From Proluteimonas flavola (lineage in GTDB: Bacteria; Pseudomonadota; Gammaproteobacteria; Xanthomonadales; Xanthomonadaceae), in contig NZ_JAIWPU010000033.1 in NCBI RefSeq assembly GCF_021191705.1, positions 1 to 64,000 of the forward strand: DNA of 64,000 bases. The letters are read 5' to 3'. Each line of letters begins with the position of its first letter. Position 1 is the first letter of the stretch. The position numbers and the translations under genes are program-made. The notes under the pieces were generated by a model. That model ran no database searches, was not told where the DNA came from, and saw only the letters and a list, made by a program, of their open reading frames with translations. Of the stretch, positions 1 through 8,943 are shown piece after piece.

Positions 1-2
1 TG

Positions 3-280
3 ACCTGCTACGAGGCGCTGATGCGACGGTTGAACATCGACGTATGGTTCGCCGACCCGCATGCGCCGTGGCAGCGAGGCAGCAACGAGAACACCAATGG
101 CCTGTTGCGCCAGTTCCTGCCCAAGGGGTGGACCTGTCGCAAGCAAGCCAGGAGTATCTCAATCACGTCGCCAAGCTGATGAACGGTCGTCCGCGCAAGA
201 CATTGAACTGGGCTACGCCGGCGGCGGCCATGGAGAAAGAAATTCTCGCTTTCAAATCACGTGTTGCACTTGATTCTTGA
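3..280 (+). pseudogene. IS30-family transposase, 3' fragment, frameshifted
   Basis: This is the C-terminal end of an IS30-type DDE transposase whose 5' part lies outside the window. The frame beginning at base 3 reads through the hallmark segment [20 protein letters not shown] and LPKG, then goes out of frame. The neighbouring frame continues with [19 protein letters not shown] and the usual ending up to a stop at 280. The break falls in a run of four G residues near 125-128, where a fifth G would restore the frame. The gene is therefore dead here unless the G run slips. It borders an IS630 fragment directly, which suggests successive insertions. Confidence 0.85.
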
Positions 281-283
281 GAC

Positions 284-634
284 CGCCCAGTGCAAGCGTG
301 GCTCGACGATCAGTATCCGCAGATCGAGCAGCGCGCCAAGGCCGAAGGGGCCGAGATTCATTGGGGCGACGAGACCGCGCTGGTCAACACAGATGTGCGT
401 GGTCGCAGCTATGCCCCCGCCGGCAAGACACCGGTCGCATACGCGGTGGGTGGAACACGCCAGAAGCTGTCGATGATTGCGACCGTGACCAACCAGGGCA
501 AGACGTGCTGGATGATCATCGACGATGCCTTCAATGCGGATCGATTGATCGAGTTTCTCGGCGCATTGGTCAAGGACGCTTCGCGCAAGGTGTTCCTGAT
601 TCTCGACAACCAGCGCGTTCATCACAGCACCTGA
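284..634 (+). pseudogene. IS630-family transposase fragment
   Basis: The frame encodes the central catalytic part of an IS630/Tc1-mariner type transposase. It contains the segment IHWGDETALVNTDVRG with the first catalytic aspartate and KVFLILDNQRVHH with the second. The N-terminal helix-turn-helix region is missing, and the frame stops right after the second aspartate block, before the third acidic residue. The 3' end abuts the inverted-repeat element that starts at 635, so the gene was probably cut by that element or by recombination there. It cannot be functional as it stands. Confidence 0.8.
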
Positions 635-787
635 TTAGTATCGTGTCTCAGCTGAAGACTTTCAGATCGTCATTCCCGCGAAAGCGGGAATCCAGCGTCT
701 TGCTTTTCAATGCCTTGAAGTCGCTGGATTCCCGCTTTCGCGGGGATGACGATGGAAAACTGACGCCCAACTGAGACACGACACTAA
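635..787. repeat. MITE-like element with 20-bp terminal inverted repeats
   Basis: The ends TTAGTATCGTGTCTCAGCTG (635-654) and CAACTGAGACACGACACTAA (768-787) are inverted repeats with two mismatches. Inside lies a second inverted repeat built on cattcccgc and gcgggaatccag. The roughly 153-bp element has no coding capacity. The same internal core occurs at 13214-13333 and 56847-56974, but with different ends. Confidence 0.75.
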
Positions 788-829
788 CCCCAAGGGAGTC
801 GGCGCGCGTCAAGGTAGTTGTCGCCTCAG

Positions 830-1369
830 TCATGCAGCCATTGGCTGTCTATCTTTGTCGCCTTGCTGCGTGGCCACGACCGAGTCGCGCTCGGGGTTGA
901 GGGTGACGGCGCCGATTGGCGCCCAGTTGCGGGTCTTGCCCGACCAGCGCGCCGGGTGTTGTTCGCGGGCCTGGGTGTAGAGCGCATGGCGCGCCGCCAG
1001 CAGGGCGTGGTCGCCGCCGTCATGACGCTGCGCCGGGCTGACGTAGCGGATGCCGCTGTGGCGGTGCTCGACGTTGTACCAGCCCACGAAGGCCATCGCC
1101 CAGGCGCGCGCCGCGTCGAGATCGGCAAAGCCCTTGGCCGGGAACTGCGGGCGGTACTTGGCGGTGCGGAACAGTGCCTCGGCATAGGCGTTGTCGTCGC
1201 TCACCCGCGGCCGCGAGTAGGACGGCTTCACGCCCAGCCAGTGCAGCATCGCCAGCACCGTGGTGGCCTTGAGCGTGATGCCGTTGTCGCCATGCAGCAC
1301 CGGCTTGGCCTCGCGGGCGGCGATGCCCTCGGCCAGCGCCGTGCGCCGCACCAGTACGGTGCTTGCCAA
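830..1369 (-). pseudogene. IS3-family transposase (OrfB) C-terminal fragment
   Basis: The product is the C-terminal part of an IS3-family OrfB integrase-type transposase. VLHGDNGITLKATTVLAML carries the second catalytic aspartate, and SDDNAYAEALFRTAKYRP carries the catalytic glutamate. The segment GWYNVEHRHSGIRYVSPAQRH is typical of the group. The N-terminal half and OrfA are absent, and upstream sequence (1370-1514) shows no match to them. The frame is open but begins inside the catalytic domain, so it is a remnant. No terminal inverted repeats were found around it. Confidence 0.8.
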
Positions 1370-1514
1370 GGGGAGGTATCGCCTATCGGAGCGCGCCTGG
1401 TTGCTCTGTAAGAACTTTCTGAGCTACGCGAACGAGAGCGTACGCAGTCAGAGTCAGCTGATCGGATCAGCGACGGGCTGCGACATCACCAAAGTAGGGC
1501 GCAAGTAATCGCTG

Positions 1515-1775
1515 CTATGCCGTAGGTTGCAGCAGATCGAGAACATCTACCCCCAAGACCTCCGCCAGACGCTCAAGCCCATCGATCGAGATGTTGGTGA
1601 CACAGCGTTCGAGCTGCGAGATGTACGTCCGATGGAATTCCGCTGCATCGGCGAGCTGCTCCTGGCTGAGCCCCTCATCCTTACGCAGCCGCCGGATGTT
1701 ATCGGCGACGCGTTGGCGCGCGCTCTGAGACGGCTTTTTTGAGGGCTTGGAGGGCATGGCTCCAAGCCTGAGCAT
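1515..1775 (-). CDS. XRE-family transcriptional regulator, copy 1
   Basis: The product is a small (86 aa) DNA-binding protein made up almost entirely of one HTH_3/XRE domain. Recognisable parts are RQRVADNIRRLRKDEGLSQE, then QLADAAEFHRTYISQLERC, then NISIDGLERLAEVLGV. The start at 1775 is preceded by aaggcgg at a suitable distance. An internal Met at 1757 is a weaker alternative. It lies downstream of a paralogue on the same strand (1871-2119), and both share a conserved block upstream. It is probably autoregulated. The target genes are unknown. Confidence 0.85.
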   Translation of the reverse strand: MLRLGAMPSKPSKKPSQSARQRVADNIRRLRKDEGLSQEQLADAAEFHRTYISQLERCVTNISIDGLERLAEVLGVDVLDLLQPTA

Positions 1776-1787
1776 CTACCGCCTTAC

Positions 1788-1826
1788 GATCTACAGACTA
1801 TAAATCTACTGCATATAACTCTACAT
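1788..1826 (-). promoter_or_regulatory. Conserved upstream block of XRE copy 1
   Basis: This AT-rich block just upstream of the XRE gene reads, on the minus strand, as agttatat followed by two direct GTAGAT words about 15 bases apart. An almost identical block precedes the paralogue (2149-2186). Conservation of a non-coding block beside two regulators suggests a promoter with an operator bound by one or both. This is inference from the sequence match. Confidence 0.55.
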
Positions 1827-1870
1827 GAATGCAGGGCAGCATCCGCCGCTATGGCGGGAAGTCACGCTGC

Positions 1871-2119
1871 TCACTCCTCAGGCGCCAGGAACAGATCGGC
1901 GATATCGACCTCGAGGATCAAGGCGAACCGCTCCAGGCGATCAACGGAGATGTTGGTCTTGGCACGCTCCAACTGGGAGACATAAGTGCGGTGGCACTCG
2001 GCCAGTTCGCCGAGCTTCTCCTGGCTCATCTTTCCCGGCTTGCCTTTACGAAGACGACGCACGTTTGCCCCGATCCGGGCACGGGCACTCAGCGCAGATG
2101 TGGAAGAGGACGAAGGCAT
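1871..2119 (-). CDS. XRE-family transcriptional regulator, copy 2
   Basis: This 82-aa protein is a single HTH_3/XRE domain, with RARIGANVRRLRKG, then EKLGELAECHRTYVSQLER, then NISVDRLERFALILEVDIAD. It is clearly paralogous to the downstream gene at 1515-1775, sharing the xxEFHRTYxSQLER-type recognition region. The two genes are separated by about 95 bases. It sits next to the lasso peptide locus, but nothing in the sequence proves it regulates that locus. The start at 2119 lies 30 bases downstream of the conserved block. Confidence 0.85.
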   Translation of the reverse strand: MPSSSSTSALSARARIGANVRRLRKGKPGKMSQEKLGELAECHRTYVSQLERAKTNISVDRLERFALILEVDIADLFLAPEE

Positions 2120-2148
2120 GCGCCCAGCCTGTCCCTCTACCGGCTCAT

Positions 2149-2186
2149 GATCTACAGCATATGAATCTACTGGATATAACTCTCAT
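2149..2186 (-). promoter_or_regulatory. Conserved upstream block of XRE copy 2
   Basis: This block matches the one at 1788-1826 at most positions: gatctacag, then aatctact, then atataactct on the plus strand. It lies upstream of the second XRE gene and probably carries its promoter and operator. Confidence 0.55.
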
Positions 2187-2412
2187 TTTGGCTTATGGTT
2201 CTGACCGGTGTCGGAAGTCCTGGGCGCGCCAAGGCGCCGCCTCGGCAGGTACGGCACCGGGGGGCGGGATTGGAGGGCATGGCTACGCGATCACGCATGC
2301 AGTGTGAGGCGGGCCGCGGAGCGCATTCCCAATCGCGCGTTTGGTCAGGTCAGTCACGTGGCTGACGAGGGGACTTCGAAACAGCCAATGAAGCGGGAGC
2401 AAGGGACGCAAC

Positions 2413-5061
2413 ATGAAGACACACACGTTACGTCGGGCGATCTCCATCGCCCTTTTCGCCGTCACCAGTGGCGCCACCGGCCTGGCAGCAGCGCAGGATG
2501 AGGCTGATCGCCGCGAGACGGCTCTGGTCTCGGACGAGGTGCAGGACGCGCAGCAATTCGACCTGCTTCCAGGCGCGCTTGGGGCATCCCTGGATGCAGT
2601 CGGCGCGCAGAGCGGTCTCCGTATCGCATACCCAACGGATCTGGTGGCAAAACGTCAGGGGCGGGCGGTCCATGGCCGCATGCATTGGCGCGAAGCCATT
2701 GCCATGCTGCTGCAGGACAGTGGCCTGGCCTACCGCGAGGCAGACGACGGCACCGTGGTGATCGAGCCTGCGCACGCAGAGCCTGGGCGCGGTGTCGCGT
2801 CCGCGCCCGCTGACGCACGCGCATCTCGAGGTGCCAACGCGACCGACCTCGAAACGATCACGGTCACCGGCACCCGTATCCGCGGCGGCACCACGCCATC
2901 ACCGGTGATCACCATTGGCGCCGAGTCCATCCGTACCGAAGGCTTCTCGGACCTGGGCAACGTCATCCGGTCGATCCCCCAGAACTTCTCGGGTGGGCAG
3001 AATCCGGAAGTCGGAAGCGGGGGGCTGTCGGGTGCGGGCGCCGCCAATCGCAACGTGACAGGGGGCTCGGGTCTGAACCTGCGCGGACTGGGGCCGGATG
3101 CCACGCTGACCCTGCTCAACGGCCGGCGCCTCTCCTACGGCGGCATGGCGCAGTCGGTCGACATCAGTGCCATTCCGGTGGAGGCCATTGATCGCATCGA
3201 GATCGTCGCGGACGGCGCCTCCGCGATCTACGGTTCGGATGCGGTCGGCGGAGTGGGCAACGTGATCCTGAGGCGGGATTTCGACGGGGTATCGGTCGGT
3301 GCCCGTTACGGCGGGGCCACGTCGGGCGGCCTGGCCACGCGGGAGTACGTGGCCACCGCGGGCGGGCATTGGGAGCGCGGGGGATGGATCGGCACGTTGA
3401 AGCGGTCGCCCGTCGATCCGATCCATGCCAGCCAGCGGTCCTATACGGATCACCTCGTGCCGCCGACGACGATCTACCCGGGCAGCACCTTGCGCAGCGG
3501 CCTGCTCAGTGGCCATCAGCGCCTGGGCGAGCGCGCGGAGTTGCGGCTCGATGCGCTCAGGACCGAGCGGGATCAGGTGTACTACTACGAGTACTTCGGC
3601 ACCAACTGGATCCAGTCCGAAACGACCACCTCAATCGTATCGCCGGGCATCGAGATCGCGCTGCCGGGCGACTGGACACTGACACTGGGCGGTACGTGGG
3701 CGAGGGACGAGTACCAGGACCATCAGACGAGTACGGATGCCGCGACCGGTATCTCGGACGTTGTCAGCGACTCCTGCTTCTGCAACGAGAGCCACTCCTA
3801 CGAAGCCGGCCTCGAAGGGTCCTGGTTTTCCCTGGGGGGTGGGGATGTCCGTGTCGCCTTGGGGGCCGGCTACAGGTCCAACGGCTTGAGGGCGGTGAAC
3901 CGGCTGACGGGTGCCAACACGGTCGAGGGCGAGGAGAGCGCGCGCTTCGCCTATGCGGAGATGGCGGTGCCGCTGGTCGGCCCCGGCCAGCGGGTCGCGA
4001 ACATCCACCGGCTGGACCTCACTGCCGCGCTGCGCGGCGAGGACTACCGGACGACCGGAAGCGTGGTCACGCCGAAACTCGGCGTCGTCTATGGGCCAAG
4101 CCCGGATGTCACGTTCAAGGCGTCATGGGGCAGGGCGTTCAAGGCGCCCACCTTGAACGAGCGCTACAGCGACAGCGTCGCCTATCTGCATGTGCCCGGC
4201 ATCTTCGGCGGCAGCGGCTACGACGACACCGCCGCCGTGTTGTACACCGCCGGCGGAAACCCGGACCTGGCGCCGGAGCGTGCGCGGACCTGGTCCACCA
4301 CCTTGGCCTTTCATCCCGAACACTGGCCCGGGCTGGATGCGGAAGTTGCGTTCTTCGACATCGACTACCGGGATCGGGTGGTCGAACCCATCGCCAGCAT
4401 CACGCAGGCGATGAGCAACCCGAACTATGCGCAGTTGATCGAGTACGACCCTGGTGCGGACGAGCAGGCGCGCATCCTGGCGGGCATCGATCAAGTGTTC
4501 AATTTCACCGGGGCGTCGTACGAGCCCGGCAACGTGGTCGCGCTCATCAATGCGCGGCGGGCCAACGTCGCGCGCCAACGCATCCGCGGTGTCGATCTGT
4601 CGGGGGCGTACCGGTTCGAGGTGGCGCGGGGCTCGCTGACGGTGCGCGGCTCGGGCAGTTGGCTCGACAGCAAGCAGCAGAACCTGGCGGGGCAGGGCAC
4701 CTACGACCTGTCCGGCACCCTGTTCAATCCGGCCCGGCGACGGGCGCGCATGGGGGTGACGTGGCGCCAGGGTGGCCTCGCCGCGTCGTCGTTCGCGAAC
4801 TACACCGCTGGCGTGGAGGACGTGACCAATGCGCAGCGCACCGCGTCGTTCACCACCTTCGATGCCACGGTGCGTTATGCGTTCAACGGGGGCCGCAGCG
4901 CGTGGTCGGACGTGGACGTCGCGCTCTCGGCGCACAACGTGCTGAATCGCGCGCCGCCGTTGCATGTGCCCGCCCTGGTCACGTATGCGGCGCCCTATGA
5001 CGGCACGAATTACTCGGCGGTCGGCCGGTTCCTCTCGTTGTCCATCTCGAAGCACTTCTGA
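2413..5061 (+). CDS. TonB-dependent receptor with STN domain, lasso-locus type
   Basis: This 882-aa outer-membrane receptor probably imports the lasso peptide made next door. It has a signal peptide (about residues 1-27, ending AAAQ), an STN signalling domain (about 48-118) and a plug beginning ITVTGTRIRGG with GLNLRGLGPDATLTLLNGRR. A long beta-barrel ends in KHF, a typical C-terminal aromatic. The STN domain is expected to contact a periplasmic anti-sigma factor. The nearest FecR is the one at 19031. A cysteine pair, SCFCNE (C455 and C457), lies in a probable extracellular loop and is conserved in the paralogue at 21799. The start is preceded by aaggga. The isopeptidase gene follows after 10 bases, so the two are probably one operon. 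Confidence 0.9.
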   Translation: MKTHTLRRAISIALFAVTSGATGLAAAQDEADRRETALVSDEVQDAQQFDLLPGALGASLDAVGAQSGLRIAYPTDLVAKRQGRAVHGRMHWREAIAMLLQDSGLAYREADDGTVVIEPAHAEPGRGVASAPADARASRGANATDLETITVTGTRIRGGTTPSPVITIGAESIRTEGFSDLGNVIRSIPQNFSGGQNPEVGSGGLSGAGAANRNVTGGSGLNLRGLGPDATLTLLNGRRLSYGGMAQSVDISAIPVEAIDRIEIVADGASAIYGSDAVGGVGNVILRRDFDGVSVGARYGGATSGGLATREYVATAGGHWERGGWIGTLKRSPVDPIHASQRSYTDHLVPPTTIYPGSTLRSGLLSGHQRLGERAELRLDALRTERDQVYYYEYFGTNWIQSETTTSIVSPGIEIALPGDWTLTLGGTWARDEYQDHQTSTDAATGISDVVSDSCFCNESHSYEAGLEGSWFSLGGGDVRVALGAGYRSNGLRAVNRLTGANTVEGEESARFAYAEMAVPLVGPGQRVANIHRLDLTAALRGEDYRTTGSVVTPKLGVVYGPSPDVTFKASWGRAFKAPTLNERYSDSVAYLHVPGIFGGSGYDDTAAVLYTAGGNPDLAPERARTWSTTLAFHPEHWPGLDAEVAFFDIDYRDRVVEPIASITQAMSNPNYAQLIEYDPGADEQARILAGIDQVFNFTGASYEPGNVVALINARRANVARQRIRGVDLSGAYRFEVARGSLTVRGSGSWLDSKQQNLAGQGTYDLSGTLFNPARRRARMGVTWRQGGLAASSFANYTAGVEDVTNAQRTASFTTFDATVRYAFNGGRSAWSDVDVALSAHNVLNRAPPLHVPALVTYAAPYDGTNYSAVGRFLSLSISKHF

Positions 5062-5071
5062 GGACGGGGGC

Positions 5072-7210
5072 ATGACAGTCAACGGTTTGTGGTCATGCGC
5101 GCCGAACCGCCTTTCGAAGGTTGCGCTGGCGGGCGTCCTCGCACTGCTGTCCTCGGCGTTTCCGGCCAGTGCCGAGTCCATCTCCCCGCGCCGGCTGTTG
5201 GAGGTCGTGGACTTCGGGCCCCCGGTCGTGTCCCCGGACGGGCGCCGTGTGGCGTTCCGCGTGGAGCAGGCATCCATCGAGCGCAACACCTACGACACGG
5301 TCTGGTACGTGCAGTCCATCGATGGTGATACCGTTCCGAGACGGGTGGCGGACGGCGGGCCCACGCTGCGCGATCACGTGGGCACCACGCTGCCGACGCC
5401 CGCGATCTGGTCGCCTGATGGTCGTTGGATCTACTACCGCGCCTTGATGGATGGCGTCGTGGACGTCTGGCGTGCGGCAGCCGACGGATCCGGTGCCGAG
5501 CCGCTGTCGCTTGACGCGGCCGATGTGCGCGACTTCTCCTTGAGCGACGACGGCCTGGCCCTTGCATATAGCGTGGGTCTAACGCGAGAGGAGGTCGCGG
5601 CTGCCGAGCAGGCCGAGTACGACCTGGGCGTGCGTATCGATGGTTCGGTCCCGATCGGCCAGGGCCTGTTCCGATCGGCGAACAACGAGGGAAGGCTCGC
5701 GACCCAGCGCTATCGCGGCGTGTGGTTCCAACGTGCGCCACTGCTGGCCGGTGTTCCGGATCGCTGGAAGTCGATCCGCCTCGACACCCGGGTGGTGGAA
5801 GCGCTCTCGCCTACGGAAGCACCACCGCCCGGCCCGACCGCTGCGGACCTGTCCGATGTTTCGCCCTCGCCTTGGAAGATTGCCCATGAGAAGGGCGGGG
5901 GCCGCATCGCGCTTCTTTCGAGAGCCGGCGAAGATCGTGGCTTGCTGCAGAAGCCGGACATCGAACTGGCGATGCTGCCAAGCGGCAGGTCACGTCATGT
6001 GAGGACATGCTTGGACGCGCTGTGCGTCGGGAAATCCATTGATCGTATCCAGTGGCTGCCAGGACGCGACGAGGTGTTGTTCACGGTGACCGATCCGGAC
6101 GACGCGCTGGCACAGTCGATGTTCCGGTGGAACGTCGAGACCGGCGCGGTGCTGCCGGTGCTGCGATCCGGCGGGCTGGTCAGCGGCGGGCGTGATCCGT
6201 CCAGCCACTGTGGCGTGTCGATCCGTGTGCTGGTCTGCGTGATGGCGGATGCCGACCGCCCGCCGCACTTGGCCTGGATCGACATCGAGACCGGCCGCAG
6301 CGGCCCCCTGTTCGATCCCAATGCCGATCTCGCGGGTGACCTGCGGGGTGTTCCGGTCAGGACGCTGCGTTGGAAGGATGCGCTCGGGCGAACCTTCACC
6401 GGGAAGTTCTATCCCGCCACGGCCGAGCGCGAGCGGCCCTCGCCGCTCTTCGTCACCCACTACAGCTGCGCCGGTTTCGTGCGCGGCGGGGTGGGGGACG
6501 AATGGCCCTTGGTGTCCTTGTCCCAGCAGGGCATCGCCGCGCTGTGCATCAACCAGCTCCCTGACTATGTCCTGGATCCGGTGGAGCGAACCGGGCAGGG
6601 AATGGCTGCCGTGCGAAGCGTTGTCGATCAGCTGGCGTCGGAGGGTGAGATTGATCGCGAGCGGGTCGGAATGGGGGGATTGAGTTTCGGTAGCTCACTG
6701 ACGCTGTGGGCAGCCACCGAGTCGGACTTGCTTGCCGCCGCATCGGTCGCGTCGAACGACGTTTCCTACATGTACTACCTGGTCAACAGCTTGAGAGGCG
6801 ACACGTTCTTGTCCGTGCTGAAAGAGCTGTGGGGCCTTGGCGCTCCTGAGGAAACGCCCGACCAATGGAACGCGGTATCGACGGCACTCAAGGTCGACAG
6901 GATCACCGCGCCGATTCTCTTCCAGCAGTCGGAACAGGAGTACATCACCGGCCTGGATCTGACGATTCCGCTGTTGCGTGGACACCGGGCGGACCTGTAT
7001 GTCTTCCCGAACGAGCCGCACGTCAAGTTCCAGCCTCGGCACCTGCTGGCGGTCAACGAGCGCAACCTGGACTGGTTCCGCTTCTGGCTGCTGGGTATCG
7101 AGAGCTCCAGCACGGGCAGGCAGGCCGAGTATGCGCACTGGCGCACCATCCGGAAGGCATTCCGGGCGGATGCATCACATGCCCGGAGCGGTCACGACAT
7201 GGTGGACTGA
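5072..7210 (+). CDS. Lasso peptide isopeptidase (Atxe2-type S9 peptidase)
   Basis: The 712-aa protein belongs to the prolyl oligopeptidase fold and resembles the Atxe2 family, which hydrolyses the macrolactam bond of lasso peptides. It has a signal peptide (about 1-33, ending ASAES), an N-terminal beta-propeller starting SPRRLLEVVDFGPPVVSPDG, and a C-terminal alpha/beta hydrolase domain. Catalytic candidates are S538 in GLSFGS and H650 in NEPH. Glu621 or Glu623 in SEQEY sits where S9 peptidases usually have Asp, in keeping with what I recall of Atxe2. The start was set at ATG 5072, behind gaggacggggg. The 3' end overlaps the convergent cyclase gene by 19 bases. Confidence 0.9.
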   Translation: MTVNGLWSCAPNRLSKVALAGVLALLSSAFPASAESISPRRLLEVVDFGPPVVSPDGRRVAFRVEQASIERNTYDTVWYVQSIDGDTVPRRVADGGPTLRDHVGTTLPTPAIWSPDGRWIYYRALMDGVVDVWRAAADGSGAEPLSLDAADVRDFSLSDDGLALAYSVGLTREEVAAAEQAEYDLGVRIDGSVPIGQGLFRSANNEGRLATQRYRGVWFQRAPLLAGVPDRWKSIRLDTRVVEALSPTEAPPPGPTAADLSDVSPSPWKIAHEKGGGRIALLSRAGEDRGLLQKPDIELAMLPSGRSRHVRTCLDALCVGKSIDRIQWLPGRDEVLFTVTDPDDALAQSMFRWNVETGAVLPVLRSGGLVSGGRDPSSHCGVSIRVLVCVMADADRPPHLAWIDIETGRSGPLFDPNADLAGDLRGVPVRTLRWKDALGRTFTGKFYPATAERERPSPLFVTHYSCAGFVRGGVGDEWPLVSLSQQGIAALCINQLPDYVLDPVERTGQGMAAVRSVVDQLASEGEIDRERVGMGGLSFGSSLTLWAATESDLLAAASVASNDVSYMYYLVNSLRGDTFLSVLKELWGLGAPEETPDQWNAVSTALKVDRITAPILFQQSEQEYITGLDLTIPLLRGHRADLYVFPNEPHVKFQPRHLLAVNERNLDWFRFWLLGIESSSTGRQAEYAHWRTIRKAFRADASHARSGHDMVD

Positions 7211-8943
7211 TGTCGCACCCAGTTCTCCGCCATGCAGAGCTCGTACATCCGCATGAACGACGCCTCCTGCACGGGGAGTGGGTTCTGGAAAAGGCGCTGC
7301 AGCGCCGCCGTGTCCAGAAGACCGCGCGCGTGAAGCTCGCCCGTCAGGAGGAAATCCCGGATCGCCTCCTTGTTTCTTCTGAACACGGCGCCGGAGTAAT
7401 TGACGTAGGTCCCCTTGCTCCGACGATTGAGGATCTCCGGTGGCAGCAGGTCGGCAAAGGCCGATCGGGCGACGGATCGGTTTCGCCCTCCAGAGATCCA
7501 CATCCAGGTTGGCACCCTCAGGCAGGCCTCCACGACTGGCTGCGAGAGCAGCGGCATGCGCAACCATCGCCGTGCGCTGCGTGGGTTGCCATCCCTGAAG
7601 TTCTGCGTGTTGAGCAACTCGTGCACACGCTCTCGATCTCCCGGGAGAACGCCTGCCGGCGCGGCAAACCAGGGATGGTCAGCGGGCTTGCTGGCCTTTC
7701 CGCGCACGGTGAGGAACGACGCGTCGGCTGCGATGGGGCGCTTGGGCGCACCGAGTGCCTTCCGCACGGTCAGGCGCGCGGCCTTCCAGAACGTGCACTG
7801 GTGCAACTCGGAAAGTTCGCGGATCGCCTTAAGGCCCGGCCGAAGTCCTCGGCCCAGCCATGCATCTGCAGCCGGCGACGCATTGCTGAGGTAGCTGAAG
7901 ACGCTGTCGCCACCGCCACCGGAAAAATAGCTCGCCACATCGAGGGCGTTGCCCATCGACGCCTTGATCTGGTCGGCGGCGTACTGGAGTACCCATACGC
8001 GCGGCGTGACCGCGTACGTGGGTGGTGTGAACTCGAATCTCGCGTGTTCGAACCCGAGCACTTCGACTTGAAGGTCGACGCCGAGGAGATCCGACATCAA
8101 CCGCGCGTACTGCTGCTCGTCGGCGCCGGGGACGACGGTCCTCAGGTTGCAGCACTCCACGCGTACGGAGGTCCCGCGCAGGCAAGCCGCCACGATGGAC
8201 GAATCCAATCCGCCGGAGAGTTCCAGGAGAACGTATCGGTCGGTATCTGCCCACGCCTTGACGACCATGGCGATGGTGTTCCTGAGGTCATTGGCCGCTT
8301 CTGACACCTGGGTGGGTCGGTCGCTACCCACAACGAAATCCCATGGCGACCACTCGACCCTGGACGCCGCCGAAGATCCATGAAGGGTGACGGAACATCC
8401 AGGCAACAGTTCGCGCACGCCAAGGATGGCGCTGCGTTCTGTCTTGAGATGCGGATAGACCAGGCAATGTGGGATGAAGTCCCAATCGATACGACGCTCG
8501 ATCAGGCCGAGATCGGTAGCGAGGGAAAGATCCGACGTGATGAAGGAAGAGCTATTTCCGGGACGGTAAACGCACCGGATGCCGCCGGACGGGTCTCGCA
8601 TTGCGGTGAAGCCGGGCGTTCTGGTCTTCGACGGCTGTATGAGCAGGTACTCGCCCCAGAAGTTCTGGAGTACGTGCTGCCTGACAGCAGCGTCGTCGAT
8701 GTCGGCCGGCAGCAGTCGACCGTCGGTCACGCGTTTGCCTTCGCTGTTGAACAGATGGCCTATGACGACTGTGCCGGCCGGTAGAAACAGGACTGGCGTC
8801 TCCTCCGATGCGTACAGGGTTGCCGAATCGCAGAATCGGTGGGGGATCATCCGTGCATGCGTCAATGCGTGCTGGGATTCGGCCTGATCCGTGCCACCCA
8901 TTCGGTCTTCCGCATCCAGCAGGGCGATGTAGCGATAGCTCAT
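7192..8943 (-). CDS. Lasso peptide macrolactam synthetase (C protein)
   Basis: This 583-aa asparagine-synthetase-B homologue should adenylate the side-chain carboxylate of the core acidic residue. It then closes the ring onto the amino group of Gly1. The N-terminal amidotransferase-like part begins MSYRYIALL and lacks the Cys2 nucleophile of true asparagine synthetases, as expected for lasso cyclases. The ATP-pyrophosphatase motif LSGGLDSS is at residues 242-249. The start at 8943 overlaps the B gene stop (TGATG), so translation is coupled. The longer frame upstream is an artefact of high GC. It is the last gene of the A-B-C operon and converges on the isopeptidase gene. Confidence 0.9.
   Translation of the reverse strand: MSYRYIALLDAEDRMGGTDQAESQHALTHARMIPHRFCDSATLYASEETPVLFLPAGTVVIGHLFNSEGKRVTDGRLLPADIDDAAVRQHVLQNFWGEYLLIQPSKTRTPGFTAMRDPSGGIRCVYRPGNSSSFITSDLSLATDLGLIERRIDWDFIPHCLVYPHLKTERSAILGVRELLPGCSVTLHGSSAASRVEWSPWDFVVGSDRPTQVSEAANDLRNTIAMVVKAWADTDRYVLLELSGGLDSSIVAACLRGTSVRVECCNLRTVVPGADEQQYARLMSDLLGVDLQVEVLGFEHARFEFTPPTYAVTPRVWVLQYAADQIKASMGNALDVASYFSGGGGDSVFSYLSNASPAADAWLGRGLRPGLKAIRELSELHQCTFWKAARLTVRKALGAPKRPIAADASFLTVRGKASKPADHPWFAAPAGVLPGDRERVHELLNTQNFRDGNPRSARRWLRMPLLSQPVVEACLRVPTWMWISGGRNRSVARSAFADLLPPEILNRRSKGTYVNYSGAVFRRNKEAIRDFLLTGELHARGLLDTAALQRLFQNPLPVQEASFMRMYELCMAENWVRHQSTMS

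Noticed and set aside
1370..1514. A possible extra insertion-sequence fragment between the IS3 remnant and the XRE gene
   Set aside because: Frames here are short and match nothing I recognise.
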